A DNA stretch of 64,000 bases from Fontimicrobium_A sp034506455 (GCA_034506455.1 JAPDPN010000002.1:4964-68963), one strand, 5' to 3'. Shown: positions 34,124 through 43,527, counted from the stretch's first letter. Translations and numbers: made by a program. The notes: a model not told the origin generated them from the letters alone.

Positions 34124-34282
34124 GTGGAAAAATTTATCTGCACCAACTGCGGCTATGTCTATGACCCGGCGCAAGGCGACCCGGAAAACGGAATCCCGCC
34201 GGGAACGGCATTCGAAGATCTGCCGGAGGATTGGATTTGCCCGGTTTGCTATGTCGGCAAGGATCAGTTCGACCCGCTATAA
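34124..34282 (+). CDS. Rubredoxin
   Basis: This 52-residue Fe(Cys)4 electron carrier begins at GTG 34124, with GGAAAG upstream. Both CxxC pairs are present (FICTNCGYVYDP and WICPVCYVGKDQF), as is the conserved DPENGIPPGTAFEDLPEDW core. It follows metH by 22 bases and may be cotranscribed. Rubredoxins serve in oxygen and peroxide detoxification in anaerobes; its partner here is unknown. Its stop overlaps the end of convergent cutC by 6 bases. Confidence 0.95.
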   Translation: MEKFICTNCGYVYDPAQGDPENGIPPGTAFEDLPEDWICPVCYVGKDQFDPL

Positions 34283-35014
34283 AGCGCGAAAAGCCTGCAG
34301 CGCCTCGAAAAATTCACCCACTTTTTCTCTGTCTGTAATTCCGTCTCGTCGGGCTGCTGAATAGGCATGCACGGATACGATGCGCCCGCGATAAGGCAAT
34401 GACCTCAATGCTGCCGCGGTAAGCTTCGGCGTTAGACCGCCTGCCAAAATAACTTCGACTCCGTCCGCCCTTTCCAGCAATTCACGCCAATTGTTGCATC
34501 TCTCCGTCCATTTCGCAGAGGCTCCCCATGGTTCAGCAGCCGTCAATACCCGCTTTACTCCCAAAGCCGACAGAACCTGCAATTCCTGCAGCGGATGATG
34601 GAGGGTATCGAATGCGCGGTGAAAGGTGACGGCGAGGCCGCAAGAGTGCGCGGCGCTGATCAATTGTCTCAGGGTGGAAAGATCAATCCGCCCCTCTTTC
34701 ACGGCGCCAAAAACAACGCCGTCAGCACCGGCTTCGGCTGCCGCCTCGATTTGCCGGATCATTTGTGCAGTTTCCAAGCAGGTATAGAAAAAATCCCCCG
34801 CTCTCGGCCGAATCATGACCATAAGCGCTGCCCGATCTTTGCAGACTGCGGCTGCAGATCTGACTGCCTTTAAGGAGGGTGTCAGGCCGTCGAGGTCCAT
34901 TCTGCTGCACAGCTCGATGCGGTCGGCGCCGCCTTGGCAGGCTGCTTCAACGGATTGAAGAAGACGCTCGTCTTCATTGATGCAGATTTCAAGAAACGGC
35001 GGAGTCGTCTGCAT
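34277..35014 (-). CDS. cutC: CutC family protein
   Basis: This 245-residue TIM-barrel protein belongs to the CutC family: FLEICINEDERLLQSVEAACQGGADRIELCS at the start, MVMIRPRAGDFFY, GADGVVFGAV, TFHRAFDT, VKRVLTAAE and VEVILAGGLTP. It was named for copper tolerance in E. coli, but a direct role in copper handling is doubtful in many bacteria. It overlaps the upstream flavoprotein gene by 26 bases, so the two form a unit. Confidence 0.92.
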   Translation of the reverse strand: MQTTPPFLEICINEDERLLQSVEAACQGGADRIELCSRMDLDGLTPSLKAVRSAAAVCKDRAALMVMIRPRAGDFFYTCLETAQMIRQIEAAAEAGADGVVFGAVKEGRIDLSTLRQLISAAHSCGLAVTFHRAFDTLHHPLQELQVLSALGVKRVLTAAEPWGASAKWTERCNNWRELLERADGVEVILAGGLTPKLTAAALRSLPYRGRIVSVHAYSAARRDGITDREKVGEFFEALQAFRAL

Positions 35015-35489
35015 AGGGAATGATTTCGTTACTTTTGGCCGTCATTTCCTCGACCGTCAGTTTCCACACCCTCGTTTTAGCGGCTGTCTCTGCGCTGATT
35101 TGCAAACCGGTTTTGGCCGAATAATGCCGCATGATTTCATTGAGCGCAGTCGTCTTTTCCGAGGGATCGATGATTTCGCTCATAATGCCGAAGCCGATGA
35201 CGCTCTCGTAGATCATTGTCCAATCGCAGGCTTTTTCGCCTTCTTTCACCGAAATGGAACCCTCCAGTTCAAAGCAAACGCGCGAATTGCGGCTCCAAAA
35301 ATCGATCTTTGTACCGGAAAGGCCGGTGTGAAAATAAAAAGCCTCTCCATCATAGCCGAAAGAAAGAGGCACCAGATAAGGGCGATTTTCGACAGCCGAC
35401 GCCACTCGGCACACCAGGGCCTCGGCAATAATTCGTTCGATGTACGGACGATCGGTTTGCAGCGTTTCGGTTCTCTTCACCCCTGACAT
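34989..35489 (-). CDS. NimA-like pyridoxamine 5'-phosphate oxidase-fold protein
   Basis: This 166-residue protein has the split-barrel flavin-binding fold of the Pyridox_ox_2/NimA family: VCRVASAVENRPYLVPLSFGYDGEAFYFH, then TGLSGTKIDFWSRNSRVCFELEG and WTMIYESVIGFGIMSEI. Members bind FMN or haem and some reduce nitroimidazoles; the natural substrate is usually unknown. It is upstream of and overlaps cutC. A resistance role is only a possibility. Confidence 0.85.
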   Translation of the reverse strand: MSGVKRTETLQTDRPYIERIIAEALVCRVASAVENRPYLVPLSFGYDGEAFYFHTGLSGTKIDFWSRNSRVCFELEGSISVKEGEKACDWTMIYESVIGFGIMSEIIDPSEKTTALNEIMRHYSAKTGLQISAETAAKTRVWKLTVEEMTAKSNEIIPYADDSAVS

Positions 35490-35508
35490 TCTCCGGTAGT
35501 TGATCCAT

Positions 35509-37146
35509 TTACGGTTCGGGACATTGAGCGGCTATGGCTTCGCTCACTTTGCCGCGAAAGTTCTTTTCAAAATGAGCCTTGAATTTTCCCGCCAGACTCT
35601 TGGCATGGTCTGAAAAAGAGTGTCGATCTTTCCATGTATTGATGGGAACGAGAACCTCAGAGGGCACTTGGGGGCAGCTTTTCGGAACCAGCACTTTGAA
35701 AATCGGGTCGGGTTCACACTCAACATCCTTCAGTGTTCCTTCCACGGCAGCGCGCACCATGGCGCGCGTCAAGGTGATATCCATCCGTCTGCCGATACCG
35801 TAAGGGCCTCCGCTCCAACCGGTGTTCACCAGATAGACAGGAACGTCATGTTTCTGCAGTTTTTCACCCAACAGATCGGCATAATCGGAAGGATTTCTCG
35901 GCATAAACGGAGCGCCGAAAAATCTGGAAAAAGTGGCTTCCGGTTCCGTAATGCCGGTTTCCGTGCCGGCCAATTTAGAGGTATACCCCATCATGAACCA
36001 AAACATCGCCTGCTCTTTGGTCAATTTGGAGATGGGCGGCAATACTCCATAAGCATCGGCGGCGAGAAAGATGATTGCGCTCGGATGGCCCGAACAAGCC
36101 GACGGTTTGACGTTGGAATTGAAGGAAAGCGGATAAGATGCCCGCGAATTTTCAGTAAAGCGATCATCGTCCAGATCGAACGAGCCGTCGGGATAGACCA
36201 TGAGATTCTCGACGATGGCGCCGTGCTCCAAATAATGCGCCGGGTGGAACGTTGCTCGATAGATATCCGGTTCTTTTTGCGGATTGAGGTTGATCAATTT
36301 GGCATAGCAGCCGTATTCGAAATTGGCTATGCCGTTGTCGCTCCAGCCGTGTTCATCGTCGCCCAGTAAAGCCCGTTCCGGATCGGCGGAAAGCGTGGTT
36401 TTGCCGGTACCGCTAAGACCCAAAAGGAGGGCGCTGCGTCCGTCTCGGCCCTCATTGGCGGAGCAGTGCAGCGGAAGAATACCCTCGGCGGGGAGATAAT
36501 AGTTCATGACGGTAAACACCAGTTTCTTCATGGAGCCCATATAAGCCGAGCCGATGACGATGCCGATGCGCAGGTCAAAGTCCATAACCACAACAAGTCG
36601 GCTGGTCGAGCCGTCCGGTAGACGCCGCAGCCTGCCCTGATATTTGGCTTCATCAAGGAAATCGTTCGGCAGACTTAACAGGGTAAACCTCCGATCGGCA
36701 AAGATGCTGCGGCTGATGTCCGACGGTACCGGCCGGAACATATTGTCGATAAACAAGGCGCTGAGCGGATTGTCTGTGATTGTCAGGATGGGCATGGCAT
36801 AAGAGGCGTCTGCGCCGACGACGCGTGTAAGAGCGTATCGCTGAGGTTTTCGTTCCAACATATCCAAACCGTCGCGCAGAATCATCTCAAAAGTATCGGG
36901 GGCCATCGGAATGCAGTTCGGAGAGCTCCAGTCGATGAAAACCTCACTGGGCGGGCGTTTGACAATATAAGTATCTTTGGGGCTGCGGCCTGTGGAATGG
37001 CGCGGCGTCCAGGTTGCCAAGGTTCCGGTCTGCAGCACGATACATCTTCGTTGGTCGACCGAGTGCTGGATCATCTCTTTTCTTGAGGGATTCATCAGCG
37101 TCGCAGGTAAACGCAGCAGCTGTAGAAACATGTCTTCCGCTTGCAT
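35509..37146 (-). CDS. pckA: Phosphoenolpyruvate carboxykinase (ATP)
   Basis: This 545-residue cytoplasmic enzyme interconverts oxaloacetate and PEP with ATP/ADP. It has the ATP-type family's signatures: RSPKDTYIVKRP, the substrate-binding HCSANEGRDGRSALLLGLSG, the P-loop GLSGTGKTTLSAD, the metal-binding LLGDDEHGW and the C-terminal NTGWSGGPYGIGRRMDI. The length is normal. GGGAG lies 9 bases before the start. It can drive gluconeogenesis or, at high CO2, the reverse anaplerotic reaction of fermenters; direction cannot be read from sequence. It is a single gene. Confidence 0.97.
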   Translation of the reverse strand: MQAEDMFLQLLRLPATLMNPSRKEMIQHSVDQRRCIVLQTGTLATWTPRHSTGRSPKDTYIVKRPPSEVFIDWSSPNCIPMAPDTFEMILRDGLDMLERKPQRYALTRVVGADASYAMPILTITDNPLSALFIDNMFRPVPSDISRSIFADRRFTLLSLPNDFLDEAKYQGRLRRLPDGSTSRLVVVMDFDLRIGIVIGSAYMGSMKKLVFTVMNYYLPAEGILPLHCSANEGRDGRSALLLGLSGTGKTTLSADPERALLGDDEHGWSDNGIANFEYGCYAKLINLNPQKEPDIYRATFHPAHYLEHGAIVENLMVYPDGSFDLDDDRFTENSRASYPLSFNSNVKPSACSGHPSAIIFLAADAYGVLPPISKLTKEQAMFWFMMGYTSKLAGTETGITEPEATFSRFFGAPFMPRNPSDYADLLGEKLQKHDVPVYLVNTGWSGGPYGIGRRMDITLTRAMVRAAVEGTLKDVECEPDPIFKVLVPKSCPQVPSEVLVPINTWKDRHSFSDHAKSLAGKFKAHFEKNFRGKVSEAIAAQCPEP

Positions 37147-37259
37147 GTTAACCGCTCCCTAATGGATGTGCAAAGAAAGCCGAGATTCCGGAAAGATAAG
37201 CTGTAAAAATTCCTTATCCTCATTCGCCGGCGTCCTTTAATTCGAATACGCGCCCCTTT

Positions 37260-38099
37260 TTATTTGAGAATCGAGACGGTTTGATCGGTGCGAATCGGCA
37301 AGGGGATATTTCCCCAAGGCGTGCCTAATTCGACGTTTCCGTCGATCGAGCAGGATATTTCATCACCCTGCAGAAGCGAGCGCAGCGAACGCAAACCGCT
37401 GCCCGCGCCGGCAAAATTAATCGATAGCGGCAGCTGGAATTCCGCAGTCTGTTTTGCCGGTGCAGAAACAAGCTTTTCCACCGCCCCCTTTGCGACCGCA
37501 TTGCCGGCTAAAGCGATGTCATAGGTCATTCGTCCGATTTGAAAAGGAAATGCGTTCGGATTTTTAAGCAAAAATCCGATCTTAAGATCCACACCGGTAA
37601 ATGACAATCGATCGACGCTGAGGCCGCTCAAGCGAATCTCGGGAACACGGATGTTCGGCAAACGCCCGCTGTAGTGAAAGGGGATGGAAAATCCTGAGAG
37701 CAGACCTGCCGGTCGGAATTCTCCCCGCAGGGAAAAAGCGAGGGAATCCAAAGAGGCAGTCTCTGAAACCAGCTTGTAAAGCTGTTTGAAATTCAGCGTG
37801 ACCGGAATCGTCAATTTTCCTGTGGAACGCGGGTCGATATCGAGGCGATGGTTTTCATCTCCCTGCAGAATTTCGCGATCTTGAACTGCAAAACTGAACC
37901 GATAACCTTCCAGCGCGGCGCCGAAGGCATTGGGGTTCTGTACCAGCAGAGAGAAATCCAATTTGACATCCTCGAAAGAGACATCACGAAGCGAGACCGT
38001 TTCCACTTTTACTGTCGGAGGAACCACCAGCTGCTTCATCTGCGCACAACCGACAATCAGGCTGAGGAATCCTGCGAAAAAAACGATTTTCTTTTTCAT
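37260..38099 (-). CDS. LEA type 2 (WHy domain) lipoprotein
   Basis: This 279-residue protein starts at ATG 38099 with a lipoprotein signal (MKKKIVFFAGFLSLIVGC). It carries two LEA_2/WHy-type beta-sandwich domains, each with the recurring LLxxNPNAF motif (SLLVQNPNAFGAALEGYRFSF at ~55-75 and GFLLKNPNAFPFQIGRMTYD at ~185-205). Such proteins are linked to desiccation or stress in many bacteria and to lipid transport contexts in some. Nothing nearby narrows the role. Its export suggests a periplasmic, membrane-anchored position. Confidence 0.87.
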   Translation of the reverse strand: MKKKIVFFAGFLSLIVGCAQMKQLVVPPTVKVETVSLRDVSFEDVKLDFSLLVQNPNAFGAALEGYRFSFAVQDREILQGDENHRLDIDPRSTGKLTIPVTLNFKQLYKLVSETASLDSLAFSLRGEFRPAGLLSGFSIPFHYSGRLPNIRVPEIRLSGLSVDRLSFTGVDLKIGFLLKNPNAFPFQIGRMTYDIALAGNAVAKGAVEKLVSAPAKQTAEFQLPLSINFAGAGSGLRSLRSLLQGDEISCSIDGNVELGTPWGNIPLPIRTDQTVSILK

Positions 38100-38176
38100 G
38101 GTTTTACCTAGCATTTGGTCTTGCAAATCGAAACGATATTAACTAAAATGAATGGGTCAATTTTGGAGCCGTGCTT

Positions 38177-39127
38177 ATGAGCGATAAAATCAAGTTGGGA
38201 ATCAGCACCTGTTTGTTGGGTGAAAGGGTTCGCTACGACGGCGGTCATAAACGGGATCGATATCTTGTCGAGGTGGTCGGTCCTTTTGTGCAGTGGGTGC
38301 CGGTTTGCCCGGAGGTCGAATGCGGCCTTCCGATACCGCGCGAATCGATGCGACTGGTCGGCAGCGTTCAAGAGCCCCGTCTGATGACCCATCGTTCCCA
38401 TATCGATCACACCGAGCGAATGCTGCAATGGACGCAGAAGCGTCTTGATCTATTGGAAAAAGAGCGCATCTGCGGATTTATTTTTAAATCCAAGTCGCCA
38501 AGTTCCGGCATGCGCGACATTAAAGTCTATAACGAAGCGGGCATGCCGATCGGCAAAACAGCGGGATTGTTTGCCGCCGCGCTTATGCGCCGTTTTCCGC
38601 ACCTGCCGGTTGAAGACGAAGGCCGTCTAAATGACGCTGCAATTCGTGAAAACTTTCTCGAGCGCGTTTTTGTCGTGCACCGCTGGTACAAATTCTTGGA
38701 TACCAATCCCTCACGCCAAGGGCTGGTAGAGTTCCACACGGATCACAAACTGCTCATTATGGCGCACAGTGAAAAGCATCTGCGCGAACTGGGCAAATTG
38801 GCGGCATCGCCGCAAAATTTGTCGCAAGATGAGCTCTTTCGAGTCTATTTCGAAAAACTCATGCAGGCGCTTAAGCTGCACGCCACCGTCAAGAAAAACG
38901 TCAACGTGCTGCAGCACATTCTCGGTTATTTTAAAAAGCAACTCGACAGCGAAGAAAAGCAGCAGGTGTTAAAGGTAATCGAGGACTATCACCGCGGCCT
39001 CATTCCGCTGATCGTACCGATCACCCTGCTGACTTTTTTGGTGCGCAAATATAAGGAACCTTACCTTGCGCGTCAACACTATCTTTCCCCCAATCCGGCC
39101 GAGCTGATGCTGCGCAATCATGTCTGA
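38177..39127 (+). CDS. DUF523-DUF1722 fusion protein (YbgA-like)
   Basis: This 316-residue protein joins an N-terminal DUF523 domain (~1-145: LGISTCLLGERVRYDGGHK, VCPEVECGLPIPRE, GFIFKSKSPSSG) to a C-terminal DUF1722 domain (~185-310: VEFHTDHKLLIMAHSEKHLREL, LKLHATVKKNVNVLQHILGYF). This fusion is widespread. DUF523 has conserved cysteines (STCLLG, VCPEVECG) that could bind an Fe-S cluster or metal; a role in 2-thiouracil handling or DNA repair has been suggested for relatives but is not established for this protein. ATG 38177 is chosen because GGAG lies 8 bases upstream. Confidence 0.9.
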   Translation: MSDKIKLGISTCLLGERVRYDGGHKRDRYLVEVVGPFVQWVPVCPEVECGLPIPRESMRLVGSVQEPRLMTHRSHIDHTERMLQWTQKRLDLLEKERICGFIFKSKSPSSGMRDIKVYNEAGMPIGKTAGLFAAALMRRFPHLPVEDEGRLNDAAIRENFLERVFVVHRWYKFLDTNPSRQGLVEFHTDHKLLIMAHSEKHLRELGKLAASPQNLSQDELFRVYFEKLMQALKLHATVKKNVNVLQHILGYFKKQLDSEEKQQVLKVIEDYHRGLIPLIVPITLLTFLVRKYKEPYLARQHYLSPNPAELMLRNHV

Positions 39128-39159
39128 AACACTTTAAGACAAAATAGATCAGCATAACT

Positions 39160-39999
39160 ATGAAATTCATTATTAACGGCGAAGAGATTTCGGAAAAGGT
39201 TTTTGCTGCAGAACTGAAAAACCAGCGCTGTATCCATCCAAACGCTTCTCCCGAGCAACTCTCCGCATTAACAAAAGAGACGATCATCGACTGGACCATC
39301 ATTCGGCAGGAAGCACAAAAGAGCGGGATAACCGTGCCGCCCGCCCTGGTGGAAAACGAACTGAACCGTTTGATTGAAGAGGCGGGCGGCGAAAAGCGAT
39401 TTCTACAACGGCACGGGTTGAAAAAGGAGGAGCTGGCACAGGTTCGAAAGGAGATCGAAATCAATTTGTGCATGCGGCAATTTCTCGCGCGGCTGACGGC
39501 GGGTCTGCCTGAACCGACCGAGGAGGAGATTGCCGCTTACTATCGCAGGCATAGCGAGGAATTTACCGACCCTCCCTGGGTGCACGCGGCGCAAATATTG
39601 ATGCGACCCAATCCGGCGCGGCCTCAGGTTGCCTTTCAGGAAATGGTGGAGCTGCGTAAAAGACTGCTGAAAGGCGAATCTTTTGCCGCTCTGGCGGATG
39701 AATACTCTTCCTGCGAGGAACCGGGCGGAGATTTGGGGCGCATAATGCCCGGCAAAATGGTGCCGGAGTTCGATGCGGTAGTTTTTTCGATGGAAGTAGG
39801 AGAAATCTCGCCGGTTTTTCTTACTTCGTTCGGCTACCATCTGGTAACGGTCTTGAAGCGCGGCGAAGCGCGGCTCAAATCGTTGGCTGAAGTGCGGAAC
39901 GAAATCATTGACCGCATTAAAACTGAACGCGGCGATGAGTACATCGCCTCATGGGTGGATCAGAAAAAGAAAAGCGCGCGCATTAGCTTTGAAGCGTAG
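39160..39999 (+). CDS. Parvulin-type peptidyl-prolyl isomerase without signal peptide
   Basis: This 279-residue protein has an N-terminal SurA-like helical region (~1-125) and a parvulin PPIase domain (~135-235: WVHAAQILMRPNP, FAALADEYSSCEEPGGDLGRIMPGKMVPEFDAVVFSM, SFGYHLVTVLKRGE). The PPIase core is intact. The start MKFIINGEEISEKVF has no hydrophobic signal, so unlike SurA/PrsA it should be cytoplasmic; an export signal could be missed only if the true start were upstream, where no frame supports it. It overlaps convergent deoC by 17 bases. Confidence 0.88.
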   Translation: MKFIINGEEISEKVFAAELKNQRCIHPNASPEQLSALTKETIIDWTIIRQEAQKSGITVPPALVENELNRLIEEAGGEKRFLQRHGLKKEELAQVRKEIEINLCMRQFLARLTAGLPEPTEEEIAAYYRRHSEEFTDPPWVHAAQILMRPNPARPQVAFQEMVELRKRLLKGESFAALADEYSSCEEPGGDLGRIMPGKMVPEFDAVVFSMEVGEISPVFLTSFGYHLVTVLKRGEARLKSLAEVRNEIIDRIKTERGDEYIASWVDQKKKSARISFEA

Positions 40000-40741
40000 C
40001 CAGTGCGGCGACCAGAGCGGGCCCGACGCTGCTGCCGATCCGGTCGGCGCCGGAACGCAGCATCTCCAAAGCGGCGGCGGTGTCGCGTATTCCGCCGGCC
40101 GCCTTCACGCCCATATCCCTGCCGACAATCCGGCGCATCAATGCCACAGCCTCCGTTGTGGCGCCGCTTTTGTTAAACCCCGTGGAGGTCTTGACGAACT
40201 TGGCCCCCGCTTCTTTGGCCAGCACGCAGGCGGCAATGATTTCCTCATCCGTCAAAAGACAAGTCTCGAGGATCACCTTGACGATACCGCGTCGACAGAT
40301 ATCGGCAACCTGCTGGATCTCTTCAAAAACGTATACATACTGCTTGTCTTTGAGCTTGCCGATGTTCATGACCATGTCGATCTCTTTGACCCCCATGGAT
40401 ACGAGCTCTTCCGCCTCGATCACCTTGTTTTCCATGGTCGACGCTCCCAGTGGGAACCCCACCACCGAACCGACGGCAACACCGGTGTTGGCCAATTGAT
40501 CCAAACACACATGCGCCCAAGTTGGATTGACGCAGACCGAGGCAAAACGGTGTTCCTTTGCCTCTTCACAAAGCTTGAGAATTTGCTCCAGGGTTGCTTC
40601 CGGCTTGAGCAGTGTGTGATCGATGAGCGCCGCCAAGCCCTCGGCAGTAAGCGATTGGACGTCGACAACCGGCTGCAACGGCGTCGTTTCGAGTCGCTCC
40701 GTTGCTTCGCGTATGATTCTTTCGAAATAGAGCTGCGACAT
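39983..40741 (-). CDS. deoC: Deoxyribose-phosphate aldolase
   Basis: This 252-residue TIM-barrel aldolase splits 2-deoxyribose 5-phosphate to acetaldehyde and glyceraldehyde 3-phosphate. Visible: the start LAALIDHTLLKPEAT, FASVCVNPTW, VVGFPLGAS, the Schiff-base Lys in FVKTSTGFN and the second active-site Lys in GVKAAGGIRD. All key residues are present. It follows the phosphohexomutase gene by 26 bases on the same strand. Confidence 0.96.
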   Translation of the reverse strand: MSQLYFERIIREATERLETTPLQPVVDVQSLTAEGLAALIDHTLLKPEATLEQILKLCEEAKEHRFASVCVNPTWAHVCLDQLANTGVAVGSVVGFPLGASTMENKVIEAEELVSMGVKEIDMVMNIGKLKDKQYVYVFEEIQQVADICRRGIVKVILETCLLTDEEIIAACVLAKEAGAKFVKTSTGFNKSGATTEAVALMRRIVGRDMGVKAAGGIRDTAAALEMLRSGADRIGSSVGPALVAALATLQS

Positions 40742-40767
40742 AGACCCTCGCTTTTCAGTAACAGCGT

Positions 40768-42132
40768 TCAGTTTGTCAATTGAACGACGGCAGCTTTATA
40801 ATGTTCTATCAGTTCAACCGTTTTTTCCTGCGTCGGCGCTTCGGCAATAATGCGGATGATCGGCTCGGTGTTGGAAGCACGAATATGCACCCACGAATCT
40901 TGATAAATTACCTTGAGGCCGTCGATGGTGTTGAGATTTTCATTCGCCAGTTGCTCCTTCAGCCGTTCGACGACCGCCTTGGCATCGACGCCGAATCCCA
41001 GCTCGATTTTGTCCTTGATCATGACATACTGCGGCGCTTCGGCCTTTAGCTCAGACAACCGCTTGCCGCTTTCGGCTAAATACTGCAGAATCAGGGCGAT
41101 GCCCATAGGGGCGTCTCGGCCGATGTGCAACTCGGGGTACATCACCCCGCCGTTGCCTTCGCCGGCCATCACGGCGCCGATTTGCTGCGCCTTGACGGCA
41201 ACATGAATTTCGCCGACCGGCGTGCGATGGACGCGGCCGTAGGGAGCCGCGACGTCGTCTATGGCGCGCGTCGTGGAGGCGTTGACCACCACATCGCCGG
41301 GCGTTTTGCTCAGCACAAAGCGCACAGCCAACACCAGAGTGTATTCCTCACCCAATGGGATACCTTTTTCATCGACCAAAGCGAGACGATCGACGTCAGG
41401 ATCCACAGCCAGGCCGAAATCAGCGCGCGACCGCCGAACCGCCTCCGACAGCTCGGTCAGATTTTCCGGTACCGGCTCCGGGTTGCGCGGAAACAGGCCG
41501 TTGGCTTCGCGATTCAACCAAGTCACGCTGCACCCGAACGCCTCAAACAGCTTGGGCAGCACGGCTTCGCCGGCGCCGTTGCAGCAATCGACAACCACTT
41601 TGAACTTGCGGTTTCGGATGCGCTCCGCATCGATAATCGGCAGCTCAAGAATCCGAGAGACATGCTCGCCGGCCGCATCGCCGTAAGTGTAGTACCGTCC
41701 GATTCGATTCCACGGAACGAAATTAAAATCGCCCTTATAGACGCGGTCGATGACCTTTTGTCCCTGATCCGGTCGAAGAAACAGGCCGTCAGGCGCCAAC
41801 AGCTTGAGTGCATTCCACTCTTTGGGGTTATGGCTGGCGGTAATGATGATGCCCCCGGCATGCTCGGGTCGTTCGGTGATCAATTCGGCGGTAGGTGTAG
41901 CGGCCAGATCGAGATCGACGACATCGCAGCCGACGGCCATCAATCCGGCGATGACGGCATGTTTGAGCATCGGCCCGGTAACCCGCGAATCGCGCGCCAA
42001 CACGATCTTTCCCGGCCCGAATTCGCTTCCATAAGCCTGCGCAAGCTGCAGTGCAGCCTCGGGCGTTAGGCCGTCACCGACAATGCCGCGAATCCCGGAA
42101 ACTGAAACCATCAAATTCTTTAGTTGCGTCAT
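40768..42132 (-). CDS. glmM: Phosphohexomutase, probably phosphoglucosamine mutase
   Basis: This 454-residue member of the alpha-D-phosphohexomutase family has the phosphoserine loop IITASHNPKEWNALKLL with Ser100, the metal-binding DPDVDRLALVD, the sugar-binding GEGNGGVMYPE and the phosphate-binding RASNTEPIIRI. The sugar loop with GEGNGG and general likeness favour GlmM (glucosamine 6-P to 1-P, for cell wall precursors), but phosphomannomutase cannot be excluded. A mannose 1-phosphate guanylyltransferase gene at 57244 gives that alternative some weight. It is clearly different from the pgm at 16210. Confidence 0.85.
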   Translation of the reverse strand: MTQLKNLMVSVSGIRGIVGDGLTPEAALQLAQAYGSEFGPGKIVLARDSRVTGPMLKHAVIAGLMAVGCDVVDLDLAATPTAELITERPEHAGGIIITASHNPKEWNALKLLAPDGLFLRPDQGQKVIDRVYKGDFNFVPWNRIGRYYTYGDAAGEHVSRILELPIIDAERIRNRKFKVVVDCCNGAGEAVLPKLFEAFGCSVTWLNREANGLFPRNPEPVPENLTELSEAVRRSRADFGLAVDPDVDRLALVDEKGIPLGEEYTLVLAVRFVLSKTPGDVVVNASTTRAIDDVAAPYGRVHRTPVGEIHVAVKAQQIGAVMAGEGNGGVMYPELHIGRDAPMGIALILQYLAESGKRLSELKAEAPQYVMIKDKIELGFGVDAKAVVERLKEQLANENLNTIDGLKVIYQDSWVHIRASNTEPIIRIIAEAPTQEKTVELIEHYKAAVVQLTN

Positions 42133-42294
42133 TCTATCCCCGATACGGTCCCAAATTTTAGTAAAACAAAATATTGAATTGCACCGATAAACTCAAGAAT
42201 AAAGATCAAGTCATTTCCCAAAAATTTTTTCTTTTGTATTTGAAAAATGCAATGATTTACTTACGTTAAAAAGGTGGAACCAACTCCTCCGGTT

Positions 42295-43527
42295 ATGAAA
42301 AATCAGCTGCAAAAATTTCTTTTCCTTACCATAGCCTCGACAACCCTGTTTTGCGTATGCGAAGCTCCGCACCGCAATCCGTTTGATCCGTTGAATCCCC
42401 GTTTTAATTGGGCTTCGCTCAGCGGCCGAATTCGATCCGCCGCCGATCCCATGCAGGCAATCCGCGGGGCAAAAATTTTTCTGCCGGCGCAAAACCGTAT
42501 GACCGTCAGCGATTCATCCGGCCAATTTAGTTTTGCGCACCTGCTGCCGCAGAACGGCATGTTATTCATTTCCAAAGAAAACTTTTGCGAAGATTCGGTT
42601 TCCCTCGATTGGAGCAAAGGACTTGCGCAGGAAATTGACATTTTTTTGCAGCCGCTGCCCACGATCAGCGGCAAAGTGTTGACGCTCAAGTCGCCGCCGC
42701 GCCCGATTTCAGGCGTCAAGGTCACTTGGCAACCGGCAAACATCTATACCTTTACCGATGACGTCGGCCGCTACCGCTTTAATAGGTCGACAGCCGGAGT
42801 CGGCGATCTGATTTTTGAAAAAAAAGGCTATAAAACGGTATACCAGAAAATCGACTTTAACGGCCGAGAATCCATCACTCAGGATGTTTTTTTGAATGCC
42901 TTGCCGATTCTATACGGTTTCAAGATTTACAGTGTGGTCGAAAATTATTACGGTTCCCGCCGTCTTTTTCACCTTGAAGTGGAGGCGAAAGTCATTGATG
43001 CAGAAAACGACATTGATTCTGTGTACATTGCCTCGTCTTTCAATTCCTTGCGAGCCGCACTTCCTTATGATTTTTCTGCAAAAATTTTTCGCAAAAGTTT
43101 TTCTTTGAGCGAGCTCGGTTTGAATTCGCTGGCGCAGTGCGTGGGACACGATTTTCAGCTTTACGTCGTCGATCACGAGGGAGATAATCATCTGTTGGGC
43201 GTCGAACGTCTGGAACGCGTCATTCTCGACGAAATAGAGCTTTCATCTCCCATTAACGGCGAGATAGTGCATCCGCCGTTCCCTTTGCGGTGGATGCCCT
43301 TTGCACCCGGATTTTCCTTTTCCTTTTCCGTAGAGATTTACACCAATAACGACTTTATTCCTCAGCTGAAATACAGCAGAAAAGGCATCTCTTCCGATTC
43401 GCTGGCGCATAGCGTCAGCGCCGCCTTACCGCCGGGAGAGTATGTATGGATGGTTTGGTGCATCGATGAATTCGGCAACAGCGCCCGCTCCAAACCCGGA
43501 TCTTTTAGTATAGCAGAAATGCCATGA
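42295..43527 (+). CDS. Lipoprotein with carboxypeptidase-regulatory-like domains
   Basis: This 410-residue protein begins MKNQLQKFLFLTIASTTLF followed by C and CEAPHRNPFDPLNP, a lipoprotein-like start. Two beta-sandwich repeats of the CarboxypepD_reg/Cna-B type follow at ~45-110 and ~120-195 (SGRIRSAADPMQAIRGAKIF, FTDDVGRYRF). The remainder (~200-410) is not recognised. GTG 42274 could add seven residues but would displace the signal. The stop overlaps the next gene's ATG (ATGA), so it is translationally coupled to the sigma-54 activator, an unusual partner for a lipoprotein. Confidence 0.75.
   Translation: MKNQLQKFLFLTIASTTLFCVCEAPHRNPFDPLNPRFNWASLSGRIRSAADPMQAIRGAKIFLPAQNRMTVSDSSGQFSFAHLLPQNGMLFISKENFCEDSVSLDWSKGLAQEIDIFLQPLPTISGKVLTLKSPPRPISGVKVTWQPANIYTFTDDVGRYRFNRSTAGVGDLIFEKKGYKTVYQKIDFNGRESITQDVFLNALPILYGFKIYSVVENYYGSRRLFHLEVEAKVIDAENDIDSVYIASSFNSLRAALPYDFSAKIFRKSFSLSELGLNSLAQCVGHDFQLYVVDHEGDNHLLGVERLERVILDEIELSSPINGEIVHPPFPLRWMPFAPGFSFSFSVEIYTNNDFIPQLKYSRKGISSDSLAHSVSAALPPGEYVWMVWCIDEFGNSARSKPGSFSIAEMP

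Noticed and set aside
37165..37230. GATAAG/CTTATC inverted repeat upstream of pckA as an operator
   Set aside because: The arms are 6 bp with an AT-rich loop, which is expected by chance at this length; no second copy was seen near other genes.
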